Part shown: positions 1 through 11,229 of the stretch, in pieces | Numbering within the stretch: position 1 is the stretch's first letter | Layout: each line of letters starts with the position of its first letter | Origin: Prochilodus magdalenae | Taxonomy: Eukaryota > Chordata > Actinopteri > Characiformes > Prochilodontidae | Direction of reading: 5' to 3' | Length of the DNA stretch: 64,000 bases | Assembly (NCBI GenBank): GCA_024036415.1 | Contig: JAMWET010000924.1 | Span: 1 to 64,000, forward strand | The notes under the pieces: generated by a model | The model's input: only the letters and a program-made list of their open reading frames with translations | What the model was told of the DNA's origin: nothing | Database searches by the model: none | Position numbers and translations under genes: made by a program

Positions 1-350
1 GAGGCCCCATTGGCGAGGGAGAAAAACTCCTTGAGTGAGAGTAGAGACCTCGAGAGGAATCGATGCTCATAGGGCGGGAACCAGCCTCCTCAGGTTGAAC
101 CCGGATGAAGAGAATGACAGAACTAACAGGAGGAGGAGCTTAGAACATCTATTAGATCCAGTCTGATTAGATCCAGTCTGATTAGTCCAGGACGGAGTAA
201 CTGCACAGGTGGAGCCGACCCATAGAGATCAGAGCCGGACGCTGGTCACTGTAGAGGTTGTGGTCATGCCGGGTGATTAACCGGGGCAGGAGACCCACGG
301 TGGAGCTGATGATTAGGTGCCTCAAGCTGCTCTGGGGGTTCTAGATATGG
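1..350. other. No gene recognised
   Basis: Mixed-composition sequence with no convincing reading frame or repeat family. A 15-base unit (ATTAGATCCAGTCTG) is present twice in tandem at 151-180 and a third copy begins at 181. Nothing else stands out. Confidence 0.6.
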
Positions 351-595
351 TTGGTGTAGCTCAGCGGAAAACACCACTACCCTGGAGGGAACCACCACAT
401 GTGGGAGACTAGGGTTCGATTCCCGGTCTAGGTGACTGTGCTGTGCTACACCAATAAGAGTTCTTGGGCAAGACTCCTAACACCACATTGACCTACCTGT
501 AATATGAATACCCTTGTAAGTCGCTCTGGATAACAGCGTCAGCTAAATGCTGTAAATGTAGATATAGCACAATGTTGCACAATAAAAAAAAAAAT
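351..595 (+). repeat. tRNA-derived SINE, full head and LINE-type tail
   Basis: A tRNA-like head followed by a LINE-type tail. An A-box-like TGGTGTAGCTCAGCGG lies at 352-367 and a B-box-like GGTTCGATTCCC at 413-424, the internal RNA polymerase III promoter layout of tRNA-derived SINEs. The body ends near 561 with AGCTAAATGCTGTAAATGTA, preceded by GTAAGTCGCTCTGGATAA, a tail type known from fish L2-clade LINEs, and an A-rich run follows to about 595. The LINE end at 7525-8010 has a matching terminal CATCTGCTAAATGCAGTAAA. A reversed relative lies at 51938-52120. It is not a functional tRNA gene: no cloverleaf of normal length can be drawn. Confidence 0.85.
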
Positions 596-2014
596 AGAAA
601 AGCTGAAAAGGCCCATGGCTAAAAGGTATTGCCCTTAACCGTGACCTGGAGCCAGGCGGCATAACTCTCTGAAAGCTTAAATGTAGGTTCAAACTGGCTG
701 GGATTGATCATTTAGTTCCATGGCCGACGACCATATGCTCCAACCACTTTCCCAAGCGTACTGATGCTCGATGAGAGTAGATATTAGTGGCCCCTTTCAT
801 CCAGGCAGGGGGAGTGATTTAGTGCTAGCTTTTTAGCTGGGCTACACAAACGGGCTCTGCTCCAACCTTTGTTGGAGTCAAACAATAACAGGTGCCAAAG
901 CCCAGCTGGTAAATAATAGCCTATGCTGTCTGGAGCTGTGTTCTGCGGCTGGGACTGTATTCTCGGTTGCCGAAGATATTCAAAGAAAAAAGCCGCCTTC
1001 GGTACAGTCTCTTAACTAGGAACTCAGCGTGAGGCTCCACAGGCAGCCTTCGGAAATTAAAGCTAAAAAGTTGTCAAGGAGAAACCTGCGAAGGAAGCGG
1101 GAGCGTTCCTGAAATAGACGAAGCAAACGTGATAGAATTAACACTTCTTCAAGGGTGGGAAAATACCGGCTGCTTTGCTCCTATGAATATAGAATACAGT
1201 GTTCAATGTGGCGTAATCAAAGCGGCTGTGCGGCACATACATTATACATCTTACAAATGCCGGGATGGTGCATTTTGTACCAGCGAACATCGTCATGCTC
1301 AGTGATCCATGAAAGAGCTGAATATGTTGGCCTACTTATACTTTGGTCCTGGCCTAGCATATAGACGTCTATTCCATTCGCCAGGCCGCAGCCTCTTTAG
1401 GTGCAGCGTATGCTGGCTCCAGTGCTTAGGGAATATCTCCCAGACTGGACGGAGAAATGGAGGGAATATGCTGGGCTTTGACGTCGCAGTGTTCAGCCGT
1501 GCAGCAGGCCGAGCTTCCGAGACGTTATCAAGGCAGACGAAGCGAAGGGAACAGCGGGAAACTTCTCGGAAAGAACAGAAGCTCTATTCGTTTTAAGCTT
1601 TAGCCCTAGTCAAAACACTTCTGCCGCGTTCAGCCAAGGCTCGGATGATTCCCATGCCGTGGCGGTGGGCTTCCGTGCGCTGGAAGTTATCCTGACGAGA
1701 TTATCATCTTGAATGTGTCCAAGTACCGCTCCCAAGACCGCCATGTCTAATTGCTGGAGGCAGCTGAATTGCCCCTGTTTGCCACCAGTTGTTTGTCTGC
1801 GAAATGAATGTGGTGTGCGAGGTCTCGAGAGGTTGGCCCCATGATTGGCCATCACCTGAAGTACTAAATAAGGGGAGACATTGCCATAGCAACCTTTTGT
1901 TGTGCATATGGAGTCATCTGGCAGGCGGAAAGTGAAAACGCACAGGCAGCGCACCCACGGGTCTAAGGCCATTTCATAAACTGACAGCAGCTATGTCATC
2001 TCTGTGTTGCTGTT

Positions 2015-2045
<31 letters not shown>

Positions 2046-2529
2046 ACGTGTGCTTGCATCAAAGGAGAAGCGACTAAGGAGAGAGGTTAATATGCTCCTT
2101 CCATCTGGCCAAAGTCACCTCTCTCACGGCGAAGAGGGCTCTTGTCATTGTGAGTCCTGTTGCTATTATTGGCATGGAGGCACTATGTTAAGGCTCCTAC
2201 TTACAGCCTCCATTCAAGTCAATTAAACTCCATTTTCAGGGCTGCTTTTTACAGTGGATGCTGTCCCGATGTCAGCTTTTCCAGACGTGTAGGTTCAGCC
2301 CTCTAATGAGCAAGCTGAGAGTGATCCTGGCAGGGAGACAATCCCTAAAGGACCTTTCATGCAAGTGCTTTGAGCATGTCATTTCAATTCACTACATTCT
2401 GCCTTTCAAATAAAGGGAAAGCATTATGATTAAGAGTTTCAGGAGAAGAATGTCCATTGCGAACGTTGCTTCCGAATTGACCTTGGGTGAACTCCAGCCG
2501 GTAAATGAATCTGTATTATCTTTTGTTGT
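596..2529. other. No gene recognised
   Basis: Non-coding sequence. Short open frames (for example 1309-1596 on + and 1610-1972 on -) have no recognisable domains and look like chance. A TG run is annotated separately. The stretch reads as single-copy DNA by eye. Confidence 0.55.
2019..2046. repeat. (TG)n microsatellite
   Basis: About 14 uninterrupted TG dinucleotides followed by TACGTG. Confidence 0.95.
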
Positions 2530-3150
2530 GACACCCGTGATAAGCTCAATCCCGGCAAGACTGAGCTGCTGTTCATCCCCAGCACTACGGGTCCTCACCA
2601 TGACCTCACCATCTCCTTCGGGAACTCCTTGAGCACCCCGACTGAGGATGCAAGTTTTAGTGTGATTCTGGACGGTCAGTTATCGTGTCAGCTCATATAG
2701 CGAACCTGACTCGGTCATGCAGATTCCACCTCTACAACATCTGGAGGATACAACCCTTCCTCTCTCAGGAAGCCAGTCAGCTGCTGGTCCAGTCTCTGGT
2801 CATCAGGCCCCTGCAACTTGTCCAGAACGCTGCAGCCCGTCTCATCTTCAATCTTCCAAAGTTCACCAACATCACTCCACTGCTGTGCTCCCTTCACTGG
2901 CTTCCTGTTGCTGCCCACAGCAGATTTAAACTCTGGGGCCTACAAAGCCAAGAATGGACCAGCGCCTCCCTACCTTATGGCAATGGTGAAGAGTCGAGCT
3001 GTACCTCGAGCCCTTCGTGCTTCAAGTACAACTCGACTCAAACTGCCATCCCTGAGGACACATGGAAGACAAGCGCCTCTCCTCTGTCCTGGCTCCCAGA
3101 TGGTGGAATGAACTTCCACTGGGCGTCAGAACAGTTTAAGTACAGTTAAG
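2530..3150 (+). pseudogene. L2-type LINE, 3' end of reverse transcriptase ORF, decayed
   Basis: This is the C-terminal part of the reverse transcriptase ORF of an L2/CR1-type non-LTR retrotransposon. In translation, 2551-2670 reads PGKTELLF and TISFGNS-like motifs. After frame slips, the frame from 2685 to 3149 gives SCRFHLYNI, FLSQEASQLLVQSLVI, PLQLVQNAAARLIFNLPKF and SLHWLPVAA, all hallmark blocks of that region. Between QSLVI and RPLQL the usual block of roughly 18 residues (the SRLDYCN... segment) is absent without breaking the frame. The part after LPVAA continues in another frame as YKAKNGPAPPYL. Several frame changes make it inactive. A related 3' end lies on the other strand at 7525-8010. 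Confidence 0.85.
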
Positions 3151-3184
3151 TACAGTTTAAGAGCTTCATTTCAGTCTCCTGATC

Positions 3185-3595
3185 TTGAGGTCTGGGGCAA
3201 CAGAGCAGGTAGTGCTACTGGAGCTAACTGTCCCCTGGGAAGATCGCATGGAGGAAGCTAAAGAGCAGAAGAACGGCAAGTACGCTGACCTGGTGGTGGA
3301 GTGGCGGAGGAATGGGTGGAAGGCCCACTGCGAGCCAACTGAAGTTGGGTGCAGGGGCTTTGCTGGCCAGTCTCTACATCGGGTGCTGGGACTCCTAGAG
3401 ATCTGCAGACTGCACAGGGTGAAGAGCCATGAAGAACATCATGGAAGCTGCTGAGAAGGCTTCACATTGGCTCTGGTTAAGGAGGGGGGATGCGTGGCGC
3501 AGTGCGCTACCTGAACACAAGTCGGGGCCTGATCACCCCCGGCTGGGTCTCCTAGGTGAGGGTGTCAGATATAAGACCCGAGACACCCGGTTACC
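3185..3595 (+). pseudogene. LINE reverse transcriptase C-terminal remnant (second family)
   Basis: The frame at 3185-3454 contains LTVPWEDRMEEAKEQKNGKY, EPTEVGCRGFAGQSL and VLGLLEI, which I recognise as the conserved C-terminal tail of reverse-transcriptase-like ORFs spread through teleost genomes. After a frame slip near 3420 it continues as AAEKASHWLWLRRGDAWR, then GPDHPRLGLLGEGV, to a stop near 3594. The zone upstream of 3185 belongs to a different LINE (2530-3150), so two retrotransposon fragments abut. No complete ORF is present. The exact clade was not determined. Confidence 0.75.
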
Positions 3596-5219
3596 CCGGT
3601 AACATCACTGAAGATGTGTCCAAGTTGCACCACAAGGTGTATTTTAGAACTCATTAATGCCATGTATGAAAGCAAACCCTGGGCGTTCACAGTTTTACCC
3701 TTGCATCCTGGTTGCCGACTGAATTGCTGACTCTCTGGTTTGGCTTGTCCTTCTAGTTTTGGCCTTGTCTCCTCCGTTCCTGTTCGGTTCACTTCGGTCA
3801 TTCTGTTGATTTAGCTTTTAGATTTGCAAGCATCCAGTTCATCACTCCAACATTGCAATCAGGGTGGTTCACATGGTCCTCTCCCCTGGTGGTCTATATG
3901 GACCATCCTGAGCTGACATAATCAGACCACACCTGTAATCATTTACCTGGAGAGTTTGGCAGTAATGGGACATTTCTATCCAGGTCCATTATTTTTTGGT
4001 TAATGAGGGTTGTATTAGCAGTTTGGGTGTTTAAGACTGGATTGGATTGGTATCCCTACTTGTAGATACGATTGTGGTGTCATTATGAAAAAGTGGTCTT
4101 GAGTCGTCCCTAGTATTAAGACTTGAGTTCAAGTAGAGTTACGAGTCACTTAGGGTCAAAGCTGGGTATAGCCACAAGTCAGAGTAGATGTTAGAATATT
4201 TGATTTGTTTTATAGAGTTTTATCATGTTTGCAAGACTAAGACGTTCAATTGCTTCCATTGCTGAATGCTCCAATGGCGTACAGCTCACAGGCAGCCAGG
4301 AAAATTGGCCAAGCGACTGAATGGCAGAATCCAATTCTTAATATGAAGTCAGACATATTGGTTTCCCAACAGGGACCATGTATTTTGGTACTATCATACC
4401 ATATGTCTTCTTGGTATTACCTTTTCCTTGCTATGCTTGACACTTTGTACATCACCCCAAGAGTCCTGCGCATGAAAAGCATACCCAAGAAAAGACATGC
4501 TGCTATCCGTTTTCTGAAATGTCCAATGAAAGCATTTCCCTTCCCCACTCTTTAATGGCTGATATTAAAGTAGCGCATTGCTTAGCTGACATTGTAACAG
4601 CATAGACAAAGTCATTAAGCTGGCTGAGAGCACTGATGCTCATATTATAGGTTTCTCAATATTGAACATCAGGTCATTAATTTCTTATCATAGCACGGCT
4701 TTAAATTAACATATTATCATTATTAGATTTTTCAATTATAATTCTACTTGTATTTAAGTCAGACAGGGTTCCTCCAAGACTCGTGATAACAGATACCCTT
4801 ATTACAGCTTATATAGCATGTCAGTTTGGACAGTATAGACCATCCTCCCACACGTGCTGCTTACTGGTGATACATCCCCAGACTTTGGCTTGGTCCCTTT
4901 TGAAGACAGGTCTCTGAGCATGTGTGGGCGTCATACGAACATACAACATATTAAGATCCCAAGATGGAGGTGTGAGTCCATCCTGGACCAACTCTGCCAA
5001 CAGTGTGTCAAAATAATGACGTGATTTCTGAGGTTTTTAAAAGTCATAAATACATTTAGAAATAAAAAATATGACTCATTTATTATACATGTATATATGT
5101 ATATATAGGATGAAAGGTTTTCTGCAATGAAAGATGAGTTAGTTGAAAGCAGATGATGCCGTGAGCTGCATGAGAACAGCACCGCAGTGATGCTAGTGAG
5201 CACGATCACTGTCATGATT
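3596..5219. other. No gene recognised
   Basis: No supported gene. 3690-3830 is rich in CTTGT/CCTG tracts on + that resemble parts of fish LTRs, but there are no ends to define. The rest is AT-leaning DNA without repeated neighbours in this window. Confidence 0.5.
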
Positions 5220-5400
5220 TTAGGTTCTCCCCATGCTTCCATCAAACTACACCTCCCAGGATTCACTCCCTAATGACATCAGCATCACATGTCAACCTTC
5301 AACCCATCTCACATTGCTTTCCTGCTCGTCGTCACCTGAGTTACAACACCTGTTACTTATTTACCTGTCTACATATCACTGTTGTCCAAAAGGTGAGTTT
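5220..5400. repeat. Dispersed repeat, copy 1 (LTR-like)
   Basis: The stretch beginning GGTTCTCCCCATG and containing CAGCATCACATGTCAACCTT recurs in the same orientation at 5833-5916 with small differences. The arrangement (acaCCTCCCAGGATtcac, then a dinucleotide-rich C/T tract with ACCTG motifs) resembles 60655-60850, so all three may be divergent copies of one LTR-like repeat. No coding sequence. Confidence 0.5.
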
Positions 5401-5832
5401 TTATTTCAAATAGTATTAATTTTCTATAAATTGAGATTTTGATGATGTGATAACGACAGGTGGCATTATTTCTCGAGATTATGACTGACTACACAAAAAT
5501 AATGACTTGGTTTCTGAGAAATTTTATTGTAAATATCTAAATATAATCAATAGAAGCATTTGTGAGGTCACATTTGAATGTTGTAATACCTGTATGGACA
5601 GGATTTTCGGGATCTCAGAACTATTTAAAACGTTCACTCGCCAACAATGCCATGTGTGCCATTGGCTCACGTCCATGTAAATAGACATGCTTTGCATTTC
5701 ATTGGTTTAACAAGGTCATGTGACATCGCAGGTCAGCCCTCTAACTGCTAGTCAGTTAGTAAGCTACTGTCGGATTATATAATATAAATATTATATAAAT
5801 GATATATAATATACTGTATATAAAACCACTTC
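5401..5832. other. No gene recognised
   Basis: AT-rich DNA with no supported feature. A short TATA-rich inverted stretch lies near 5776-5822. Confidence 0.5.
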
Positions 5833-5920
5833 TAGGTTCTCCCCACAAACTACAGTACACGTCCCAGGATGCACTCCCTCATGACATTAGCATCACATGT
5901 CAACCTTCAACCCAAGAATA
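5833..5920. repeat. Dispersed repeat, copy 2 (partial)
   Basis: Partial direct copy of 5220-5310, sharing GCATCACATGTCAACCTTCA and the CCCAGGATGCACTCCCT neighbourhood. It stops where copy 1 continues. Confidence 0.6.
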
Positions 5921-6726
5921 TCATCCATAAAAAAGTAAAACAATCATGTGTTGAATAGGTTAGGTTATGATTTAAACCCCACCCACCCTTTACGATGTCC
6001 GTTTTAAGAAAGTGGCCATCTTAACTCCATCCAATCCTCTTAGCTTCCATGACTTCCTTCCTTTCTTATATGCAATGTCTTGCTGAATGTTTTCCCCCGC
6101 ACAGGTTGCAGCTTTTCCCCGCATTGCCCTGTTTAGTTGGGTCCTGCTTGTTATGTATGCCTTTAGTCTGTCCTCAGACTGTCCCATCTGCCAGTGTTTG
6201 ACGCTAGCCTCATTCTGCCGTCCACAGATTCTGCCATTTGGACTTTAACAAACAGTCACGCCCCTGACTGCATTCGGCACCTGTGAGTAGAGATTGTGAT
6301 TGATTTCCAGCTGTGAAACGAACCATAAGGTGACACGGGTTTGTTAATTACCTAGCTTCAGGTCAATCCATGCCTCTCGTCTCCGCCGGTTCTCTCACGT
6401 CTGAGACTATGCAATTCCATGCAAGCTTAGACAGGTGGCTGGACATTATGCATTGTCCACTCATCTCATTAAACAATGGATTATGCAGGCTGGCTGAAAG
6501 CAGCGTGGCTTCAGCTTTTGGTCATGAGTGGGGTTGTCACAGAAGTTTTTGGGCTAGTAAGGAAGTGTGCTTCATTTGTTTTCATGTTGAAGCTTTTTTT
6601 GTCCAAGGCGTCCTTTGTAAAGGAAGTCTTCAAATCTCAATGTACTGTATATCCCATGAGATTTCCAATGAGCTGTAAGAGAAAAGAGAACACAAATGGG
6701 AGCAATGGCCGGGGTCACCTGAACTT
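5921..6726. other. No gene recognised
   Basis: No gene. 6080-6250 has LTR-like CCTGTTTAGTT and TCCTGCTTG tracts but no defined ends. Confidence 0.5.
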
Positions 6727-7040
6727 GGACAATTGTGTACGTTCATTATCAGAAGAATAGCTGCACCCAGAAGGAAGTGTGGGATTGCAGTGGTGTTGGG
6801 AAGGAAGATAAAGATGACCAGGATCAATAACTGATGATACATTTAGACTGATATGATCAATATTTATTGAGCTACACATACAGAAGTAATATGTCTCACT
6901 ATGGCTAATGCAACAAGCCAGACGTCTCGGCATGGGGCTGCAGAGGGTCTTAATGGTGTCCTGTGATAATCCATCCCATGCAGCTTGAATATTCTCACAG
7001 GGCTTACCACCTCAAAATGGCAAGCTGCCAATTTTATATT
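6727..7040 (-). mobile_element. Family A Tc1 derivative, 3' end (minus)
   Basis: The terminal inverted repeat core AGCTGCACCCAGA is at about 6760-6775. Reading the minus strand, the sequence then covers the 3' untranslated part and the codons for SQDTIR- and PRRLA-like blocks at the C-terminus of a Tc1-type transposase. Homologous stretches occur at 7085-7345, 11230-12036, 13600-14078, 42470-42866, 47236-47625 and 63210-63745. Only the 3' end survives here, and the next copy follows directly in the same orientation. Confidence 0.8.
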
Positions 7041-7084
7041 CATTTATATTCATCAATATAATGTTGATTTTACATTGGAGACCT

Positions 7085-7345
7085 AAACAGAGATGATTGA
7101 CTGATATGGGGAATATTTATTGAGCTACACATACAGTATACAGTACAGTACCTACAGTAAAATCTCTCAGTATGGCTAAAGCAACAAGCCAGACGTCTCG
7201 ACATGAAGTTGTAGAGGTTTCTAATGGTGTCCTGGGATATTCCATCCCATGCAGGTTGAATATTATAGAATATTACATAGAATATTATAGCTTGAGTTGT
7301 GCCCACCTCAAACAGGCAAGGTGACAATTTTTTATTCACAAAACT
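7085..7345 (-). mobile_element. Family A Tc1 derivative, 3' end, second tandem copy
   Basis: This repeats the 6850-7040 sequence in the same orientation: AATATTTATTGAGCTACACA, then AGCCAGACGTCTCG, then CATCCCATGCAGG, then CCACCTCAAA. Small insertions (a CAGTA-rich stretch at 7132-7160 and an extra AGAATATTA-type stretch at 7262-7290) set it apart. Both copies run past the usual end of the coding tail to a shared ACAATTTT border, which suggests a local duplication rather than two insertions. Confidence 0.75.
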
Positions 7346-7524
7346 ATTTCAGACTTTACACCACTGCCATAGAAACAGAGCTTATCGACTGGAAAGTCTA
7401 CAAAGTAAACAGCCATTCAACAGCCACTGGTAACAATTGCAATGGAGCTACAAGGCTCACACAGCTACCAAGCAATGGATGTCCTTGTTGCCCAAGTCCT
7501 TTTTTATATAGGCTTCTCCAACGC

Positions 7525-8010
7525 ATTCACATTTACTGCATTTAGCAGATGCCAAACTATCCTTGAGCTCGACCGCTGCCAGAACAAGGGCCAGCGCTGA
7601 TATGCAGCACAAGTGCAATACAGTGCATTTCAATAAGTACTTTGATAAGTGCTCACAAAGAGACGGCCTTCAGTCTGCGTTTGAAGACCATGATGGAGTC
7701 CACTGTTCAGGCAGCCAGTGAAAGCTCATTCCACCATCTGGGTGCCAGAACAGAGAGAAGCCTTGATGCTTGTCTTCTGTCCAGTCTCACAGGACGGCAG
7801 GTCAAGCCGAGCTGTATTTGATGCTCAAAGGGCTCGAGGTACAGGTCGCTAGGAAGGGGTTGCTCCATTCTTGGCTTTGTAGCCAAGTACCCGAGTTCTA
7901 AATCGGATGCAGGCAGCTACAGGAAGCCAGTGAAGGGAGGCCAGAAGTGGAGTGAGATGAGTGAACTTGGGAGGGAAGATTGAACGCAAGTCATGCTGCT
8001 GCAAAGTTAG
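7525..8010 (-). pseudogene. L2-type LINE, 3' end (minus)
   Basis: On the minus strand the 8010-7840 part reads as FPPKFTHLTPLL, SLHWLPVAAC and GYKAKNGATPS, the same blocks as the LINE at 2530-3150. It continues through VPRALRASNTARLDLPS and a 3' UTR to a terminal TAAATGCAGTAAATGTGAA at about 7525. An in-frame stop follows NGATPS. The 3' terminus matches the tail of the SINE at 351-595, consistent with the known parasitism of L2-type machinery by SINEs. Confidence 0.8.
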
Positions 8011-8984
8011 CCAATCAATTACTTTCAGGCTAAGGGGAAAATTGGTCAGGTCATCTGGTGAAAGTGTGCAAGTGATGGCTTTGTGAAGAGCCAGAGGGAA
8101 AGCATGCTTGATTGACCTTTTTTACAATGATTATACAGTGAATGAGACAGATTACAGACGTCTATAGACCGCAGGATGAAGTCGTCACCGTCACAAAGCC
8201 TAATGTCTGAGATCATACGACTTCATGAAGAGGAACAATCTTGGCATTCCTGCTTAAGTTAACCCCGCCGAGTTAACACCCATGGCAGATCACAGCCGTG
8301 TCTTCGTTCCAGTCTCTTCTTCAGCTAGATGTCCTCGTCATCCTCACCGAGGCCTTATATAAAACAAACAAAGCCAACAAAGCAGCACCCCAAAGCGAGC
8401 GCGTGTAAAAACAGCTTGAGGCAGCCGAGCGGCCACATTGATTAGAGCGAGGAGAGCAACACAAACACAAAGTACGCTCGAGTGCCTGCTAATGCATTCC
8501 ATTCAACAACCCTGTGACCTATCTACTGCTCTCTCACTCCCTCTTTCCTTAGCCCCCCAACCAACCCCCACCTTTTGGAGCTATCCATCGTGCCTCTGTT
8601 TTCCGCAATGATTTTTTTATGGAGTGAAGTGCAGTGTCGCGCTGCACTAATTAGTCCAAATGTCAGCACGACTGCCGTCCGCAGGGGGAACTGGTTCTCT
8701 CTCTCACTCCCTCGCTCTCTCTTTCCCCCCCCACAAAACCACAGGCCGGGCTAGTGTCCGTGCAACACTGCCCAGTGGAGTAGTTATGGCGGCACATCCT
8801 GCACTGCCATAGGGCCCCCCGTAAACTTCCCCATAAAGGCCCGTGAGTAGAATACAGAGCAGTGGTATGCATGATATACTTCTAGCTGCCTTGATCTCAA
8901 CCTTGTTTGGTGTTGTGTGGTGGGCAAAGTTGGGTTCACCAGGTAGAAATTGATATCACTGATCACCTGTTTTCAGGGAATCTT
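8011..8984. other. No gene recognised; single-copy-looking DNA
   Basis: No supported gene. 8200-8650 is non-repetitive by eye and could contain conserved non-coding sequence, which I cannot test. A CTCT-rich tract lies at 8697-8730. Confidence 0.5.
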
Positions 8985-10245
8985 ATCTATAACGCATTAT
9001 GAATGCAGAGTCATCATCAGAAAACTAGCTGCACCCAGAAGTAATCGACAAGGAATCGGTTTGACACTGTGAGACTTGCAAATGTCTCATATATGTAAAT
9101 GAGCTCTGCTCTGATTGGCTGTATTGTATTGTGTCTTGTTCGCACAGCCCAGGCTGATTCCAGTCTATATAAGCAATCAGAAAGCTTGGCTTACAGCAAG
9201 CCGGTCAGATTTGCCTCCCCTTCCTACATCAAGTGGGGGCTCGTTACAATAATACTGCCCCCATATGAGTAGCCCCACCCACTGTTTCAGAATGATCTTC
9301 AGGAAGGGGCACCATTGTTGTCTTGGAAACACCAGATCTGGTGGTGGCATTATGTGTAAGCTAGGAGTGACTAGGAACTGCTCTGTGGACGTTGCACCTA
9401 TGTGGGTTTCGTTTGGATGGGAATGAAAACCCATAGTCCCGCATGTTTTTCCAGCCTGGACCAGAACCGACAGCACTGGGAGCAAAACTTTTCCCAAAAG
9501 AGGGAGCTACATCAAGTGCCTGTGGAAAACTGCAGATAAGGCTCAGCCCGCATATGACATAAGCAAGGGCGGGCCTCCTCACTGTACCTGACTGACTGTG
9601 TTAGGTCATTCCTTTCGGATCATCCGTGTATGATTTCTATTCTGACTCCTGCTGCTGTGTTGGTAGCATCCTGTACTTAGCAATTCGAGCAGTGGGGAAA
9701 GTTGGAGAGGGGTCGCATGGTAGGGCTATGTAAAGCAGGATCGGCCGTCCTGATACTACCGTAGGACGCTTTTGGTGGCAGTTAAGAGAAGGCAGCACAC
9801 ACTAGCAAATGAAGGCTCTGAGAGACCTACACATACCACGGTGAGTGAACCAACAGACTGTCCAACATGTATGGAGTGACCATGGCAACAGCCATGACTT
9901 TAGAAATTCAGGCATGAATGGCTCCCTTCAGGAGTCGTCCTGTTGGTACCAGCACCATCGTCAGACGGCTGCACCAAGCTGGACTATATGCACGCTGACC
10001 GTTATGACGACTGTCCTTAACACCACAGCAACGTCAACAAAGACTGCAATGGTGTCGTGCCAGGCTGTCACGGAGTGACTCAGAATGGCAGCGGGTTATT
10101 TTCAGTGATGAGTTACGTTTTTTACTGGGTGGAGATGACCAACGAATCCGTGTGTGGAGGCATCGTGGTCAGAACCAAGATGAACGGTCTGCTGTCACAC
10201 ATCACACGTCCAGAAGGCCTTGGAATGGATTATCATAGGACAATT
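8985..10245 (+). mobile_element. Family A Tc1 derivative, interrupted copy
   Basis: The 5' terminal repeat with AGCTGCACCCAGAAG is at about 9030-9045, followed by TTTGACACTGTGAGACTTGC. The body resumes at about 9545 (CATAAGCAAGGGCGGGCCT) and runs to about 10245. Codons for GGDDQRIRVWRHRGQNQDER are readable at about 10125-10190, the block just downstream of the first catalytic Asp of Tc1 transposases. After CACACGTCCAGAAGGCC the copy jumps to the GGATTATCATAGGAC block, so the middle and end of the catalytic domain are missing. The 9108-9542 stretch has no counterpart in other copies and is probably an insertion. Confidence 0.75.
9108..9542. other. Probable insertion inside family A copy
   Basis: This 435-base block is absent from the comparable part of other family A copies. 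It starts near ATATATGTAAATGAGCTCTG and ends near GCATATGACATAAG. No ends, TIRs or reading frame allow it to be classed. Confidence 0.4.
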
Positions 10246-11084
10246 AAAAACATCAGCTTATGTGCTCAAATGATGCACAAAAGTAAAATTGAAAAGTGCC
10301 TTTGGTTTCTAAAGTGTTATTATACACACTGGTGCCATAAACATATAACTGCTTTAGAGCTGAGCCGGACACAAGCAAACTTGGCTTCACCCCAGTCTGT
10401 CCCTTATACATAACAATCACCTGCTTCCCAAAAGAACACGGGATATTATGCAGCAGTTCATTGGAAATAACATTAAATAGGAAACAAGGCATACAGGTTG
10501 AAAAAGGCCATAACAAGTGTCTGTATGGGGGGAACATAATTGGATTTGAATGTGAACTTTGCTGTCAGTCATTATGCAGAGGCTGAATAATTAGCTAGCT
10601 GGCGCAGAGCTTATGCTCTATTCATTTGAATACAATATGCTACTCAAAAACGTTCACAGGAATTAGAATATAGTTGCTCAATTATGCGTATGAAATCAGC
10701 AGTCAGGTCCGGAGTTCTCAAGCAGGATGTGTCAAGCCTTTTCTCCAGCTGCTAAAAATGAGACTGTGAGGTAAGCGTCTGGAGGTTTAGATCTCAGGGG
10801 TCTTAGCAGCATCATGGCTGGTGAGCCGAGGATCATCCAGAGATTCTTTGATGGGGAAAGGAGGGAAGTTGACCTTGGTTTCGTCAGCCCAAAGAGGCTG
10901 GATGGCATGCCAAAAGACGTCTATCAGTTGCTGACTCTGGTAAGTCGTTTCGGAGCTTCAATCCATTCGGGGTATTCAGAAGTTTGGACACGGCTACTCA
11001 TAGAAGGTTCTCCTTATGTTTACCTTAATGCTGTACCGTAATAAGTGTGAGGCACCAAACTACAAAATAGCACTCAGGGAATTA
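10246..11084. other. No gene recognised; one unexplained 75-aa frame
   Basis: A frame at 10814-11041 starts MAGEPRIIQRFFDG and passes a GTAAGT after QLLTL (10937-10945), which would fit a splice donor, but no acceptor or neighbouring exon supports it. Its antisense has ADETKV, faintly recalling a Tc1 motif. I leave it unassigned. Confidence 0.4.
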
Positions 11085-11228
11085 TACAGTCCACCTTAAA
11101 ACATTCTAAATGGAACTTTACAGGAGGATGAACCAGCTTTCTTAGCCTGCGGTGGAGCTGATAGGACAAGGTTTATTACTAAGCAGGTTTGGAGCGATTC
11201 TATTGGTTGGTCCTTCATAAATATTCAC
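11085..11228. repeat. Fragment related to the GTCCAAAG inverted-repeat element
   Basis: Blocks such as CTTTACAGGAGG, AAGCAGGTTTGG and ATTGGTTGGTCCTTCATAA recur in diverged form at 43990-44090 and, reversed, at 46160-46260. This is an internal piece without terminal repeats. Confidence 0.5.
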
Positions 11229-11229
11229 T

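Noticed and set aside
351..430. Functional tRNA gene
   Set aside because: A- and B-box words are present, but the arms do not close into a cloverleaf and a SINE tail follows.
10814..11041. Exon starting MAGEPRIIQRFFDG
   Set aside because: A donor-like GTAAGT exists, but there is no acceptor, partner exon or known domain. Possibly antisense to a decayed transposon.
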